Source: Bog-473 sp963711065 (lineage in GTDB: Bacteria; Actinomycetota; Acidimicrobiia; Acidimicrobiales; RAAP-2). From it: a stretch of DNA of 64,000 nucleotides. Every line of letters begins with the position of its first letter. Within the stretch, counting starts at the first letter, position 1. A model generated the notes under the pieces. That model had not been told where the DNA came from, did no database searches, and saw only the letters and a program-made list of their open reading frames with translations. Made by a program: the position numbers and the translations under genes. Below are positions 25,804-34,193 of this stretch, piece after piece. The stretch covers positions 1-64,000 of the forward strand of contig CAVQCO010000007.1 of NCBI GenBank assembly GCA_963711065.1. The letters run 5' to 3'.

Positions 25804-27891
25804 GTGCGTCCAGAAGATTGGGCGCCATGACAACAAGGAGGTTGATGTTGTGATGACGTAACCAAGCGACAAGCTGAGGGCAGCCAGCCGGTGCGAGTCC
25901 GGTCCGGGGAGACGCCAAGGTCCCCGGTAGCGAAGCCCCCGTGCGTGGTCGAGAGGCCGGGTGCGAAGCGGGGCCGAGCAACTGACCAGTCCGCAACATC
26001 AAGTGAAGCCTGCAGCGTCGTCACGCCGGTCCGTGCTCTGCACGGACGAGGAGGAGCCGAGCCCTTCCCCAATGGGCGAAGGCCATGGAAGGCACCAGAG
26101 AACTTGGAGCGGGTGCCTAAGAACCTCCCGGCGCAGGGGGCGTGGAATGGTCAGAAGGGTGTCCTTGGAACTGGAGAGATCCTCCTCGGCCCCGGATCTG
26201 CGGTCCGGGAAGCAACCCTGTCTATAACCGGTGACGGGAAGGGCCAGGGAGCCGAGAGGGAGTCGGAGGGGGCCGTAGTAGTGCTGACGGGCGGGACAAC
26301 ACAACCCGGTCCGAGCGAAGGGCCCCTGCTTCACCGGTGCATGGCGAAGATGTGGAGGAACCCTGATGAGTGCCGAACACTCGGCTAGATCCATCAGCCA
26401 CGCCGAAGGCGTGGACCCGGTCCGAGCCCTTCAACGCGTGCTTTATCGCAGTGCCAAGCAAGAATCCCACCAGACGCTTCCACGCCCTCTACGACAAGGT
26501 CGCCCGCAGCGACGTCTTGTGGCGGGCCTGGGTCGAGGTGGCGAAGAACCGGGGTGCCCCCGGAGTTGACGGCGTGAGTATTGCGTCGATCAGCGACGGT
26601 GGCACCAACGGGGTCAAGGTGTTCCTCGACGGCCTCGCCGCTCAGCTGCGGGCAGAAGTCCTATCGCCCGAAGCCGCTGCGGCGGGTCCACATCCCCAAG
26701 CCGGGCAAGCCGGGCGAAACCCGGCCGCTCGGGATTCCCACGGTGGCCGACCGGGTGGTGATGACGGCGGCCAAGATCGTCCTCGAACCAATCTTCGAGG
26801 CCGATTTCTCCCCGCAGAGCTTCGGGTTCCGGCCCAAGCGCTCGGCCCACCAGGCTCTCGAAGCGATCGGGGTGACGGCGAATCGGGGAGCGAACTGGGT
26901 GCTCGACGCCGACATCAAGGCGTGCTTCGACGAGATCGACCACGAGGCCCTCATGGCTCAGGTCGAACGCCGGGTTCTTGACCGGCAGATGTTGAAGCTG
27001 CTGCGGAGCTGGCTCCGAGCCGGGGTGTTCGAGGGCGGGTTGGTCTCTGACACCGAGTCAGGCACGCCGCAGGGTTCACCGATCTCCCCGCTGCTGGCCA
27101 ACATCGCCCTGCACGTCATCGACGAGGCGTGGGCGAAGGCAGCCGCCCTGGGGATGCTGGTCCGCTACGCCGACGATCTCGTCGTGCTCACCACCAGCCG
27201 GAGCCGGGCCGAAGAGGCTCAGCGCCGGATTGAAGGCGGTGCTGGTCGGCCTCGGGTTGCGGCTGCACCCCGACAAGACCCGCATCGTCTACATCGCTGA
27301 TGGCACGGACGGCTTCGACTTCTTGGGCTTCACTCATCGGAAGAGTCCTGTCGAAGTTCGGAGATCGTCGCTACCTGAAGAAGTGGCCGTCGCCGCGGGC
27401 CATGGCCTCAATCCGGGCCAAGATCCGAGATTACACCGACCGTCGCTTCGCAGGCCGTGAGCTGCAGAGACGTTGTCCGCTGCCCTCAACTCCCGTGCTG
27501 CGGGGCTGGGGGGCCTACTTCCGGATATGGAAACTCGAATCGCAAGTTCGCCGCCGTGGATAGCTACGTCCATTTCCGGATGTCCAAGCTGGCCAGTGTC
27601 AAATACGCCACCAGAGGCCGTCTTCGCGTCAACCGGTTCAACTATGGCTGGTTGACCGACCTCGGCGTCTATCGCCTCACCGGACGTGTCCGGAGATGGG
27701 GGACTGCGCATGCCTGACGATGAACGGTGTCGGGAAGCCGTGTGCGGGAGAACCGCATGCACGGTTTGAAAGGGGGCCGCTGGGGAGGTTGACGCCCAGG
27801 CGAGATGGAACACGTGCACCCGAACGGGAAACCGACGGGACTGAGCCCATCCGCCGCACCGGCACACGACCGAACCAGCGGCCTACCTCAC
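25804..27891 (+). mobile_element. Group II intron with degraded reverse transcriptase (copy B)
   Basis: The 5' GTGCG is followed by ~400 bases closely matching the intron at 9729. Domain IV contains a frameshifted reverse-transcriptase/maturase gene. Domain V is at ~27734-27772 (GAAGCCGTGTGCGGGAGAAC with GCATGCACGGTTTG), and the 3' end was set at the AC of 'CTACCTCAC'. Both copies follow a hairpin repeat and both are followed by CAG. Insertion behind hairpins is the known habit of bacterial class C introns; I did not confirm the class. Confidence 0.8.
26370..27717 (+). pseudogene. Group II intron reverse transcriptase/maturase, four frameshifts
   Basis: The pieces in order are: N-terminus 'RRFHALYDKVARSDVLWRAW' and 'RGAPGVDGVS' (from 26370); RT core 'RPLGIPTVADRVVMTAAKIV', 'SFGFRPKRSAHQALEA', 'DADIKACFDEIDHEALM', 'GTPQGSPISPLLANI' and the active site 'VRYADDLVVL' (26660-27235); then 'GFDFLGFTHR' (27230-27340); then 'YLKKWPSPRAMASIRAKI' (27340-27470); and the maturase end 'RFNYGWLTDLGVYRLTGRVR', stop 27717. 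Each piece is in a different frame from its predecessor. The catalytic YADD is intact. With the frames repaired it would be ~450 residues. Confidence 0.8.
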
Positions 27892-28921
27892 CAGGTGGAC
27901 CCGCTCGGTATCGGTCACCTATCGGCTGGTTTGTTGCGAGGTGCGTCTCGACAATCGTGTCATGGCGATCGAGCACGGCGCGCCATTTCCGGTCCCCGAG
28001 GAGCGCCGCTCTCTCCGTCGATTTCTCGAGATCGGTGAACATCACGGTTGCCAGCACTCGGTCTGGCATGTGTACAGCCGGGGCACCGGTCAGGAACTCC
28101 TCAGCGAGAGCGGCCACCTCTTCACCAACTTCGATCCATGGAAAAAAGAACGAAGACGCTGGAAGCTCAACGAATTGCGCACCCGCGATGCCATTCGCAA
28201 GCTGCCGAGCGAACTTCGCATTCAGGTCATCGGTTCGGCCGTGGATCACTAGCGTCGGTACTTTTATGGCAGGGAGAATGGGGCGCAGGTCGGTGTTGGC
28301 ATAATTGCGAGCGATACGTACTGCGGTCCCGGGACTGGCCGCTGCCCGGCTATACCGCGCCCACCATCGTCGGAAGGACGCATCTTTGCGCCACGTCGTC
28401 GGAGCCCAGTAATTGAACGGTGCATCCTCGCGACCCCAATATTTCTCCAGACCGAGGAAGAACCGCTCAAGTTGTTCCTCCGGCGGCCACTCTTCCGGGC
28501 CAGCCGCGCCCGTCGCGATGCCGATCAAGGCTCGCACTCGTTCTGGTGTCGTCGCGGCAAGAAGGGCTGCCACGAGGAAGCCGTCTTGGGTACCCAAAAT
28601 GGCTGGTCGGTTGAAGCCAACGGCGTCAATCACCGCGACAAGATCGTCGACCTGCTCCTCGGGTATCGGTACGTCACCGGCGCGATCGGACAGACCCGTG
28701 CCGCGCTTGTCGACGACAACCAATCGACAGAAACGGCCGAGACGACGAAGAAAGGCCGCGGCAGCGGGATCCTCCCAAAGCATGTCGAGTTGTGAGACGA
28801 ATCCGAGCATGTAGACAAGGTCGACAGGCCCGTTGCCCGTGAGGGTGTAGGCGAGATGATGCCCATCTCGCTTGGCGTAGTGGATGTCCGGCGACCTGTC
28901 TGACGGGCGGGCGACTTCCAT
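27892..28921 (-). pseudogene. Alpha/beta hydrolase - adenylate/guanylate cyclase fusion, truncated at the intron
   Basis: Residues 1-~270 form an alpha/beta hydrolase: 'AYTLTGNGPVDLVYMLGF', 'RLVVVDKRGTGLSD', 'VPTLVIHGRTDDLN'. Where a nucleophile elbow should be there is 'ILGTQDGFLV', with Gln instead of Ser, so this half is probably a non-catalytic sensor. A class III cyclase domain begins at 'VLATVMFTDLEKSTERAALL', with the first metal-binding Asp, but is cut after ~45 residues ('LATNQPIGDRYRAGPP') at the 3' end of the intron. The second Asp and the rest of the cyclase are missing and are not found beyond the intron, so no cAMP/cGMP activity is expected. Confidence 0.75.
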
Positions 28922-29324
28922 CTCCCCATCCTTTCGCAGACCGCTCTTAAACGCCTGAAATCACGCCTGATACCGATTGGCCTGCGAGCGATCACCCGAC
29001 TAGAAGGCTGTTGATTTAATCGTCGGCACGTCTGCGACCGCGTTCAAACATGGTCATAATCGTCGTCCCAGGCGTTCTTCTCGCCTCTGCCGCAATCGTG
29101 GAGGACTGTGGAAAACAGGGTCTTCGCCGAATGCGAATAAATCATCAGTCTCCTAGCCAGAAAGTGCCGAACAGCCCCACCGTTCCGGCGATATGGGGCA
29201 CCACCAGAGCCCGCCCACTATCGGCCACTTCCAGCGCGGCTCCCTCGGGCTCTGCCCCAACCGGTGCTCGGCGTCGTCGGGAGGTCAAACTGTCTACCGT
29301 CAATCGAACAGGGGAGGTCCCTCG
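28922..29324. other. Intergenic stretch with a hairpin repeat
   Basis: No convincing gene. It separates divergent genes and probably holds both promoters. One hairpin repeat (29173-29203) is inside it. Confidence 0.4.
29173..29203 (+). repeat. CCGGCG hairpin repeat, copy 18
   Basis: AGCCCCACCGTTCCGGCGAT then ATGGGGCACCA, arms GCCCC/GGGGC. It lies in the divergent promoter region. Confidence 0.75.
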
Positions 29325-29612
29325 ATGTACACACGTCTGGTCAGGTTCTCGCTCGGACCGGGAAACGAGGCGCAGGTGCAAGAGCTGGCCGAAGAACTGG
29401 GACCGCTCATTTCGGTGCAACCAGGCTGTCAGGCCGTCACGGTCTTCGGAGACCACGGGGAGGGTGATTACGGGGTCTACGTGCTCTGGGACACGCAAGA
29501 ACACGCCGATACCGCTGCGGGAATTGTTCGACCTCGGCTCAATGAGCACATCGCCGGAATCGCCACGGCTCCTCCCGAGACGAGGCTGTTCGAGGTGCTC
29601 TGGGCCAATTAG
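29325..29612 (+). CDS. ABM-type small monooxygenase-fold protein
   Basis: The 95-residue protein begins MYTRLVRFSLGPGNEAQVQE after GGGGAGG. It has the dimeric alpha/beta ABM layout, with 'QPGCQAVTVFGDHGEGDYGV', 'YVLWDTQEHADTAAG' and the final strand 'ETRLFEVLWAN'. The substrate is unknown, and not all members are enzymes. It is convergent with the secreted protein at 29674, with a hairpin repeat between the stops. Confidence 0.7.
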   Translation: MYTRLVRFSLGPGNEAQVQELAEELGPLISVQPGCQAVTVFGDHGEGDYGVYVLWDTQEHADTAAGIVRPRLNEHIAGIATAPPETRLFEVLWAN

Positions 29613-29640
29613 GCGTACTGCCCGGCCGGATCAGTGAGGG

Positions 29641-29670
29641 AGTGTCCCACCGACCCGGCGTACGGGGATA
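29641..29670 (+). repeat. CCGGCG hairpin repeat, copy 19
   Basis: AGTGTCCCACCGACCCGGCG then TACGGGGATA. It lies between two convergent stops (29612 and 29674). Confidence 0.75.
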
Positions 29671-29673
29671 TCT

Positions 29674-30381
29674 TCAACTCGGCGATTGAACAAGCGTCAG
29701 AGAACCCACTAGGCGCCGGAGGAGGGCGACGTTCGCAGTCGTGTGGCCGTGGGCGCTCGCGACGTATTCAACGCCGTTGACCCTCCAATCGAGGAGGACA
29801 TGACCAACATTGGCACCCTCACCGTGGCGAGCAACCCGTTCGATGTAGGAGCTGTCCCTCGGGCACACGTAGAGGATCGTTCGCCATCCTTTGATATCGA
29901 TAGCGCCAGACCGTCTGCCGCCGACGCACGGCACCTTTGGAGCATCAACTAGCCTCCGCGCCTCGAGGAATAGATGGCCGACGGGTTTGCCATCTATTCC
30001 GACGTAGCCACGAGGTACGTCAAAGTCTTCGAAGTTCAGAAAGAACACTCGGTATTCGGTTGCACCCTCGAGGCCCACACACGGGGCAACCTGCGCCCCC
30101 ACTGGCGCCGGACACCCCAGTGCTTCCCCGTTGTGGGTAGGAACAAGGCTCGGACACGGGACGGGAATCTGGACCAAGGTCGCAGCCGCAGCGCACTGAC
30201 TCATCAGACTGGGTGCGGTAGAGACAAGATGAACCCGAGCAGAGCTTCGCTGCAATTGGCCCGGTCCAAGAGCTCCAGCGGATGACGACGCCGAGGAGAG
30301 GAGGCTGAGTGTGAAGACCGCCACGAAAACCGCCTTGGGACAAGTCCGAAACCGTGGGGAAGTGCCGACGCTCATCGTCAT
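29674..30381 (-). CDS. Secreted hypothetical protein
   Basis: From the ATG at 30381 (MTMSVGTSPRFRTC...) the protein has ~235 residues. A hydrophobic signal segment (AVFVAVFTLSLLSSASSSAGA) comes first, then a cysteine-containing extracytoplasmic domain: 'EALGCPAPVGAQVAPCVGLE', 'KVPCVGGRRSGAIDIKGW' and 'TILYVCPRDSSYIERV'. Disulfides are likely. The C-terminal 'HVLLDWRVNGVEYVASAHG' resembles a surface-exposed beta domain. No family is recognised. Confidence 0.6.
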   Translation of the reverse strand: MTMSVGTSPRFRTCPKAVFVAVFTLSLLSSASSSAGALGPGQLQRSSARVHLVSTAPSLMSQCAAAATLVQIPVPCPSLVPTHNGEALGCPAPVGAQVAPCVGLEGATEYRVFFLNFEDFDVPRGYVGIDGKPVGHLFLEARRLVDAPKVPCVGGRRSGAIDIKGWRTILYVCPRDSSYIERVARHGEGANVGHVLLDWRVNGVEYVASAHGHTTANVALLRRLVGSLTLVQSPS

Positions 30382-30410
30382 GCAAACTAAGTCAGGTCTC
30401 GCTAGAGATG

Positions 30411-30440
30411 TGGTCACCTACCCGGCGATATGGGTCAGGC
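30411..30440 (+). repeat. CCGGCG hairpin repeat, copy 20
   Basis: TGGTCACCTACCCGGCGATA then TGGGTCAGGC. It sits between two minus-strand genes, 6 bases from the stop at 30446. Confidence 0.7.
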
Positions 30441-30445
30441 AGCCA

Positions 30446-30757
30446 TCAGCTCTCGTAGTCGGGTGGCGGTAGCGCTCGAGCGACCGCCAAGTTGAACCGT
30501 TCGGTACTGTCCAGCGGTAACTCCGAGGAAACGCAACTCTCGGCCGGGATGATCCCGCCATCGTCGGTGATCACTACGGGTCCATATCCGCCGATGGGGT
30601 ATTCGCCGGTTGCAGCAAGCTCACGGATTGTGTGTCCTATGACCCAAGATCCGTCTGTCCTCCGAACGGAGATGATCGCGTCCCCTTCGTCCGACCACCA
30701 GCTTTGGTTTCGCAACCAGCTGTGTGCCCGCTCCAAGGCCTCCTCGATCTCCACCAC
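30446..30757 (-). CDS. Imm35/YrhB-like immunity protein
   Basis: The 103-residue protein begins MVEIEEALERAHSWLRNQSW. The domain reads as helix, then 'IISVRRTDGSWVIGHTIREL', then 'YPIGGYGPVVITDDGGIIPA', the 'l.G.gPv.vd..g' part of YrhB/Imm35. It is divergent in detail from the two other Imm35-like genes in the window. No toxin gene is next to it. Confidence 0.5.
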   Translation of the reverse strand: MVEIEEALERAHSWLRNQSWWSDEGDAIISVRRTDGSWVIGHTIRELAATGEYPIGGYGPVVITDDGGIIPAESCVSSELPLDSTERFNLAVARALPPPDYES

Positions 30758-30845
30758 CCGGAGTCTACGACGCCGACTCCTAATCGGTGGTCTATGACCC
30801 GTTCAGCGACCCTGTGTTGGGTGCCCCCATGGTGCCGTTCGTTCG

Positions 30846-30874
30846 GGGCGCCCACTCCCGGCGAACTGGGGGCG
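30846..30874 (+). repeat. CCGGCG hairpin repeat, copy 21
   Basis: GGGCGCCCACTCCCGGCGAA then CTGGGGGCG. The accessory motif CCCCCATGGTGCCG lies just upstream (30823-30836). Confidence 0.75.
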
Positions 30875-30929
30875 GTCTGGGATGAGGTCAGATGACGGTG
30901 TGGTCGGCTTGTACGGCCGCCGTTTGTAT

Positions 30930-31585
30930 CTAGCTCCACCTCTCCACCTTGGACGCCTTGAGTGTTACCCCGCATTCCTCGCAGTACACGAGATCGATCG
31001 ATATCGGATCCCCGTTGTCCAAGAAGCAAGTCGACCTAGTTCGAGCCATTTCTTGAACACTCCCTCCGCAGCCTGGGCATGGTTCCAGGCTCGGCGACCT
31101 CCGCGTCGATGGGTGCTGAAGTCTACTGGTCCTCCACCTGGCGGCGATTGACGATCCGACATGCGCTCAATCACTTCTTGGCGCACCCGACCCAGATCTG
31201 CTCCGAGGCTGATCAGGGCGGTGGCACCGAGGCCCTCGCCTTCGGTGGTGAGGCCAAGAAGCATGTGCTCGGTGCCGATGTAGCTGTGGCCGAGTTGGAG
31301 CGCTTCACGCCGCGAGGATTCGAGAACCATCGTTGCCCGGGGGGTGAAGGGTAGGAAGCCACTCGCCGAGGTCTGGCCAGACCCGATTGTCGCTTCTACT
31401 TTTGCGCGTACTCCCTCAACGGAGAGCCCCAGGGCTCCGAGTGCCTGGGCGCCGATTCCGTCACCCTCGCGGATAAGCCCAAGGAGGATGTGCTCGGTCG
31501 CGATGAAGCTGTGATTGAACAGGTGCGCTTCCTCCTGCGCCAGCACCAGTACCCTCCGCGCTTGGTCGGTGAAGCCTTCGAACAC
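30930..31585 (-). pseudogene. Stand-alone Clp N-terminal (ClpC R-domain) protein, one frameshift
   Basis: The start is best at GTG 31585 (VFEGFTDQARRVLVLAQEEA). Two Clp_N repeats follow: 'NHSFIATEHILLGLIREGDG' and, in the second half, 'LGHSYIGTEHMLLGLTTEGE'. No ATPase module is present, so it is a lone R-domain protein (ClpC-adaptor-like). At ~31,025 a missing base shifts the frame. Restoring it gives 'DNGDPISIDLVYCEECGVTL' with a CxxC, then 'KASKVERWS' and a stop at 30930. The CxxC tail probably binds metal with another pair. Confidence 0.65.
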
Positions 31586-31632
31586 AACAAGAGAGTACCG
31601 CCGGGGTCCCGAGCTTCCGAGGGCTCCGGACG

Positions 31633-31662
31633 CGCTTCGATCCGGCGGTAGGGGGCAGTCAC
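31633..31662 (+). repeat. CCGGCG hairpin repeat, copy 22 (weak left arm)
   Basis: CGCTTCGATCCGGCGGTAGG then GGGCAGTCAC. The left arm is eroded; core and right arm are kept. It lies just upstream of the Clp_N gene start. Confidence 0.5.
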
Positions 31663-31711
31663 CACCCAGCACCAGGCCCATGCGCCCTGGCCCGTCTGGC
31701 AGAGTTGCAGT

Positions 31712-32008
31712 GTGGCTGAAGAAATCGACCCGGACGTACTTGCGGAGTTCGACGCAATCACCCGGGAGGCTGCAGAGTTTAGGCGGCAGTCCTACGGCTT
31801 ACCCATGAATCAGCGGGCAACCAAGGAGAGTGGACGCGCTGCCGCACAACTCAGCCACCGCCTCTTGGCGATTCACCACGTGGTTGAGATCCACCCGGAG
31901 CTGCAAGATCACTACCGGGAGTGGAGGCGCATCCACCCGACCTTCACCTCAGATCAAGAGGAGGGCTCAGTCCCACCTACCCGGCGAACGGGGACACTCA
32001 TCCCCTGA
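31712..32008 (+). CDS. Hypothetical helical protein ending inside a hairpin repeat
   Basis: The 98-residue protein begins MAEEIDPDVLAEFDAITREA. The middle is charged and helical, with several His ('SHRLLAIHHVVEIHPELQDH'). Its last ~13 residues (SVPPTRRTGTLIP) are encoded by a hairpin-repeat copy, so the C-terminus was probably extended when the repeat arrived. No family is recognised. Confidence 0.5.
   Translation: MAEEIDPDVLAEFDAITREAAEFRRQSYGLPMNQRATKESGRAAAQLSHRLLAIHHVVEIHPELQDHYREWRRIHPTFTSDQEEGSVPPTRRTGTLIP
31969..31998 (+). repeat. CCGGCG hairpin repeat, copy 23
   Basis: AGTCCCACCTACCCGGCGAA then CGGGGACACT. It overlaps the 3' end of the gene at 31712-32008 in frame. Confidence 0.75.
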
Positions 32009-32037
32009 TGCTCTGTTGGCCGATATACCGTCTGTAG

Positions 32038-32361
32038 ATGGGATTGCTATCTCGTATACGCCAACACGCGCTCCGATCCGTGGAGGACCGACATTCTCCT
32101 CAGACCTCCGACGACGAACCTCAGAAGCTGGCCAGCGCGGGAGAGGCATCAGCTTCGACAACATCGTCAGCGTGGCCCAGTATTTCGGCGGAGCCCACAG
32201 CGGATCTGGAACCGGAGGACGACCGGCCACCCAGCTTGTGGGCTCGGCTTAACGCGTGGATCGGCCCCCCTGGTCCCCGACAAGACAAGTTTGCAATGGC
32301 ATTTTGGCCCGCCATCGGGCTCGTATTCTTCGCGATTTGGGCAGCGTTTAAATGGGGATGA
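32038..32361 (+). CDS. Hypothetical tail-anchored membrane protein
   Basis: The 107-residue protein MGLLSRIRQHALRSV... has a long hydrophilic, Ser/Glu-rich N-terminal region (residues 15-65), a short 'LWARLNAWIGPPGPRQD' link and one C-terminal membrane helix (FWPAIGLVFFAIWAAFKWG). No family is recognised. Confidence 0.45.
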   Translation: MGLLSRIRQHALRSVEDRHSPQTSDDEPQKLASAGEASASTTSSAWPSISAEPTADLEPEDDRPPSLWARLNAWIGPPGPRQDKFAMAFWPAIGLVFFAIWAAFKWG

Positions 32362-32427
32362 GGCCGCCGGGCGGGGCATCGGGCTCATGGCTCGACGGTA
32401 GACCGCGGTCGCTCTCGAACCTACATG

Positions 32428-32454
32428 GCGCCCCGGACCGGCGAACTGGGATAT
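32428..32454 (+). repeat. CCGGCG hairpin repeat, copy 24 (at IS110-2B left end)
   Basis: GCGCCCCGGACCGGCGAACT then GGGATAT. IS110-2 copy B begins at its 3' edge (ATTTAGCG from 32453), matching the arrangement of copy A. Confidence 0.75.
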
Positions 32455-34189
32455 TTAGCGTTGGTTCCGGGCATCCACCGATTTGGCGGAAGCCCTTCGT
32501 AGGGTGCGTCGGGTCGGTTCTTCTGGCTTGACTGAACGGGGATCGGAGCGAGCGACAGCTCGACTCCTCAACGGTGATCGTCGACCAGACGAGCCTCCCG
32601 ACGCACGTGCATCCCTTTTCTGGAACTCGGCGGCCGATCACGGAATCGGACCCCTGCTTCTCGAATGTCTGGATGGTCACACCCCTGCGGAACGTGCAGA
32701 GGTCGACGACGGAGAGCCGACCGACCAGTCACCACCAGCGAAAGGACCACGTGATGAGTGAAGTGAGGTTGGGCATCGACGTCGCCTGTCGGGCCGACCA
32801 CCGGGCCAGCCTGGCCGACGAGCGGGGAGAGTTCATCTGGTCGTCGTGGAAGTTCCGCACGACGACCGCCGATCTTGAGCGCCTGTGGGCGAAGATTCCC
32901 GACGGTGCGTCGGTGACGGTGATCCTCGAGCCCACCCGCAACGCTTGGGTGCCGCTGTCGGCTTGGCTCCAAGCACGCGGCGCCACGGTCATCTTGGTGC
33001 CCCCCGAGCAGTCGGCCGACCTGCGGGACTACTACAACAAGCACACCAAGACCGATCGGTTGGATTCACGGGTGCTGGCTCGTCTGCCGTTGCTGCACCC
33101 CGAGGGCCTGCGCGGCATCGACAACCTCGGTCCGGCGCAGTCACTGCGCCGTGCCGTCCGTCACCGCCTCAGCCTGGTCAAGCGCCGCAGCGCCGCCAGC
33201 TTGCGCCTCGACGCATTGGTCGAGCTGCTCGGTCCGGGTTGGGCCGATTCCCTCGGATCGGCCACCGCGTCGAAGACCGCCCTGGTCATCTTGGAGAAAT
33301 ACGCCGATCCACGGGCTCTCAAGCGTCTCGGGCGGGCCCGGCTCGCCGCCTTGTTGATCCGCTCGAGTGCGGGTCTTTGGCGCGAGGACAAGGCCGACGA
33401 GCTCTTGGCCATGGCGAACGAGACCCTGGCCCTGTGGTCAGGCGGGGGCATCGACTTCACCGAGCTGGCCCACGACATCGCCTCAGAGGTCCGGGTGCTC
33501 CGCCAGCTCGACGACGAGATTGCGGCCGCCGACAAGCGGATCGCCGTTCTCTATGACGAGGCCGACCCCAAGGGCATCGTCGCTTCGGCCCCAGGGCTCG
33601 GGCCCGTTCTCTCGGCGGCCATCTTGGGCAACGCAGGCGACTTCAACCGCTTCGCCAACCTCGCCGGCGTCCGCTCCTTCACCGGCTTTGTGCCCAAGAT
33701 CGACCAGTCCGGACTGGTGGCGGGACACAAGGGCATCACCAAGGCGGGCGACGCCGGCCTGCGCCAGGCCCTTTACATGGCAGCCGATCACGCTCGGCAC
33801 ATCGACCCGACCCTCGCCCAGCGCTACTACCGACTCGTCATGGTCGAGGGCAAACATCACAACTCTGCGCTGTGCTCGGTCTCGGCCGTCCTCATCACCC
33901 GGATCGCCGCATGCTGGCGCAAAGGAGAGCTCTACGAACTGCGAGACGAAGACGGTGAAGAAATCACCGAGGCCGAAGGCAAGGCTGCCTGTGCGGACCG
34001 CTTCAAGATCGACCCCAAAGTCCGGGCCGCCCGTCGCCGGAACACCCCAGCCAAAGTCCTCAAGAACAGGGCGGCGGGTCGAGGCAGAAAGGAGTCGGCC
34101 CAGAAGGTCGCTCCGGCCACCGACCCGCCACGAGAAGAAGCTAGCGAAAACGTTGCTTGAGGGGCTTGACTGGCGTTAGGAACTCACCC
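32453..34189 (+). mobile_element. IS110-family element 2, copy B
   Basis: Nearly identical to 15919-17654. Observed differences include one extra base in the leader (GCGTCGGGTCGG for GCGTCGGTCGG), GCGAAG for GCCAAG, and GCATTGGTC for GCACTCGTC. Such high identity means recent copying or gene conversion. The right end lies 4 bases from the stop of the histone-like gene. Confidence 0.9.
32754..34160 (+). CDS. IS110-family transposase (element 2, copy B)
   Basis: This intact 468-residue enzyme has the same protein sequence as far as I can see as the copy at 16219; the nucleotide differences noted appear synonymous. The acidic residues of the DEDD domain and the C-terminal serine-recombinase-like domain are present, so both copies could be active. 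Confidence 0.92.
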   Translation: MSEVRLGIDVACRADHRASLADERGEFIWSSWKFRTTTADLERLWAKIPDGASVTVILEPTRNAWVPLSAWLQARGATVILVPPEQSADLRDYYNKHTKTDRLDSRVLARLPLLHPEGLRGIDNLGPAQSLRRAVRHRLSLVKRRSAASLRLDALVELLGPGWADSLGSATASKTALVILEKYADPRALKRLGRARLAALLIRSSAGLWREDKADELLAMANETLALWSGGGIDFTELAHDIASEVRVLRQLDDEIAAADKRIAVLYDEADPKGIVASAPGLGPVLSAAILGNAGDFNRFANLAGVRSFTGFVPKIDQSGLVAGHKGITKAGDAGLRQALYMAADHARHIDPTLAQRYYRLVMVEGKHHNSALCSVSAVLITRIAACWRKGELYELRDEDGEEITEAEGKAACADRFKIDPKVRAARRRNTPAKVLKNRAAGRGRKESAQKVAPATDPPREEASENVA

Positions 34190-34193
34190 GGGC

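Noticed and set aside
15919..34189. Composite transposon bounded by the two IS110-2 copies
   Set aside because: IS110 elements insert singly by guided recombination and do not form classical composite transposons. Both copies have their own repeat target, so independent insertion is simpler.
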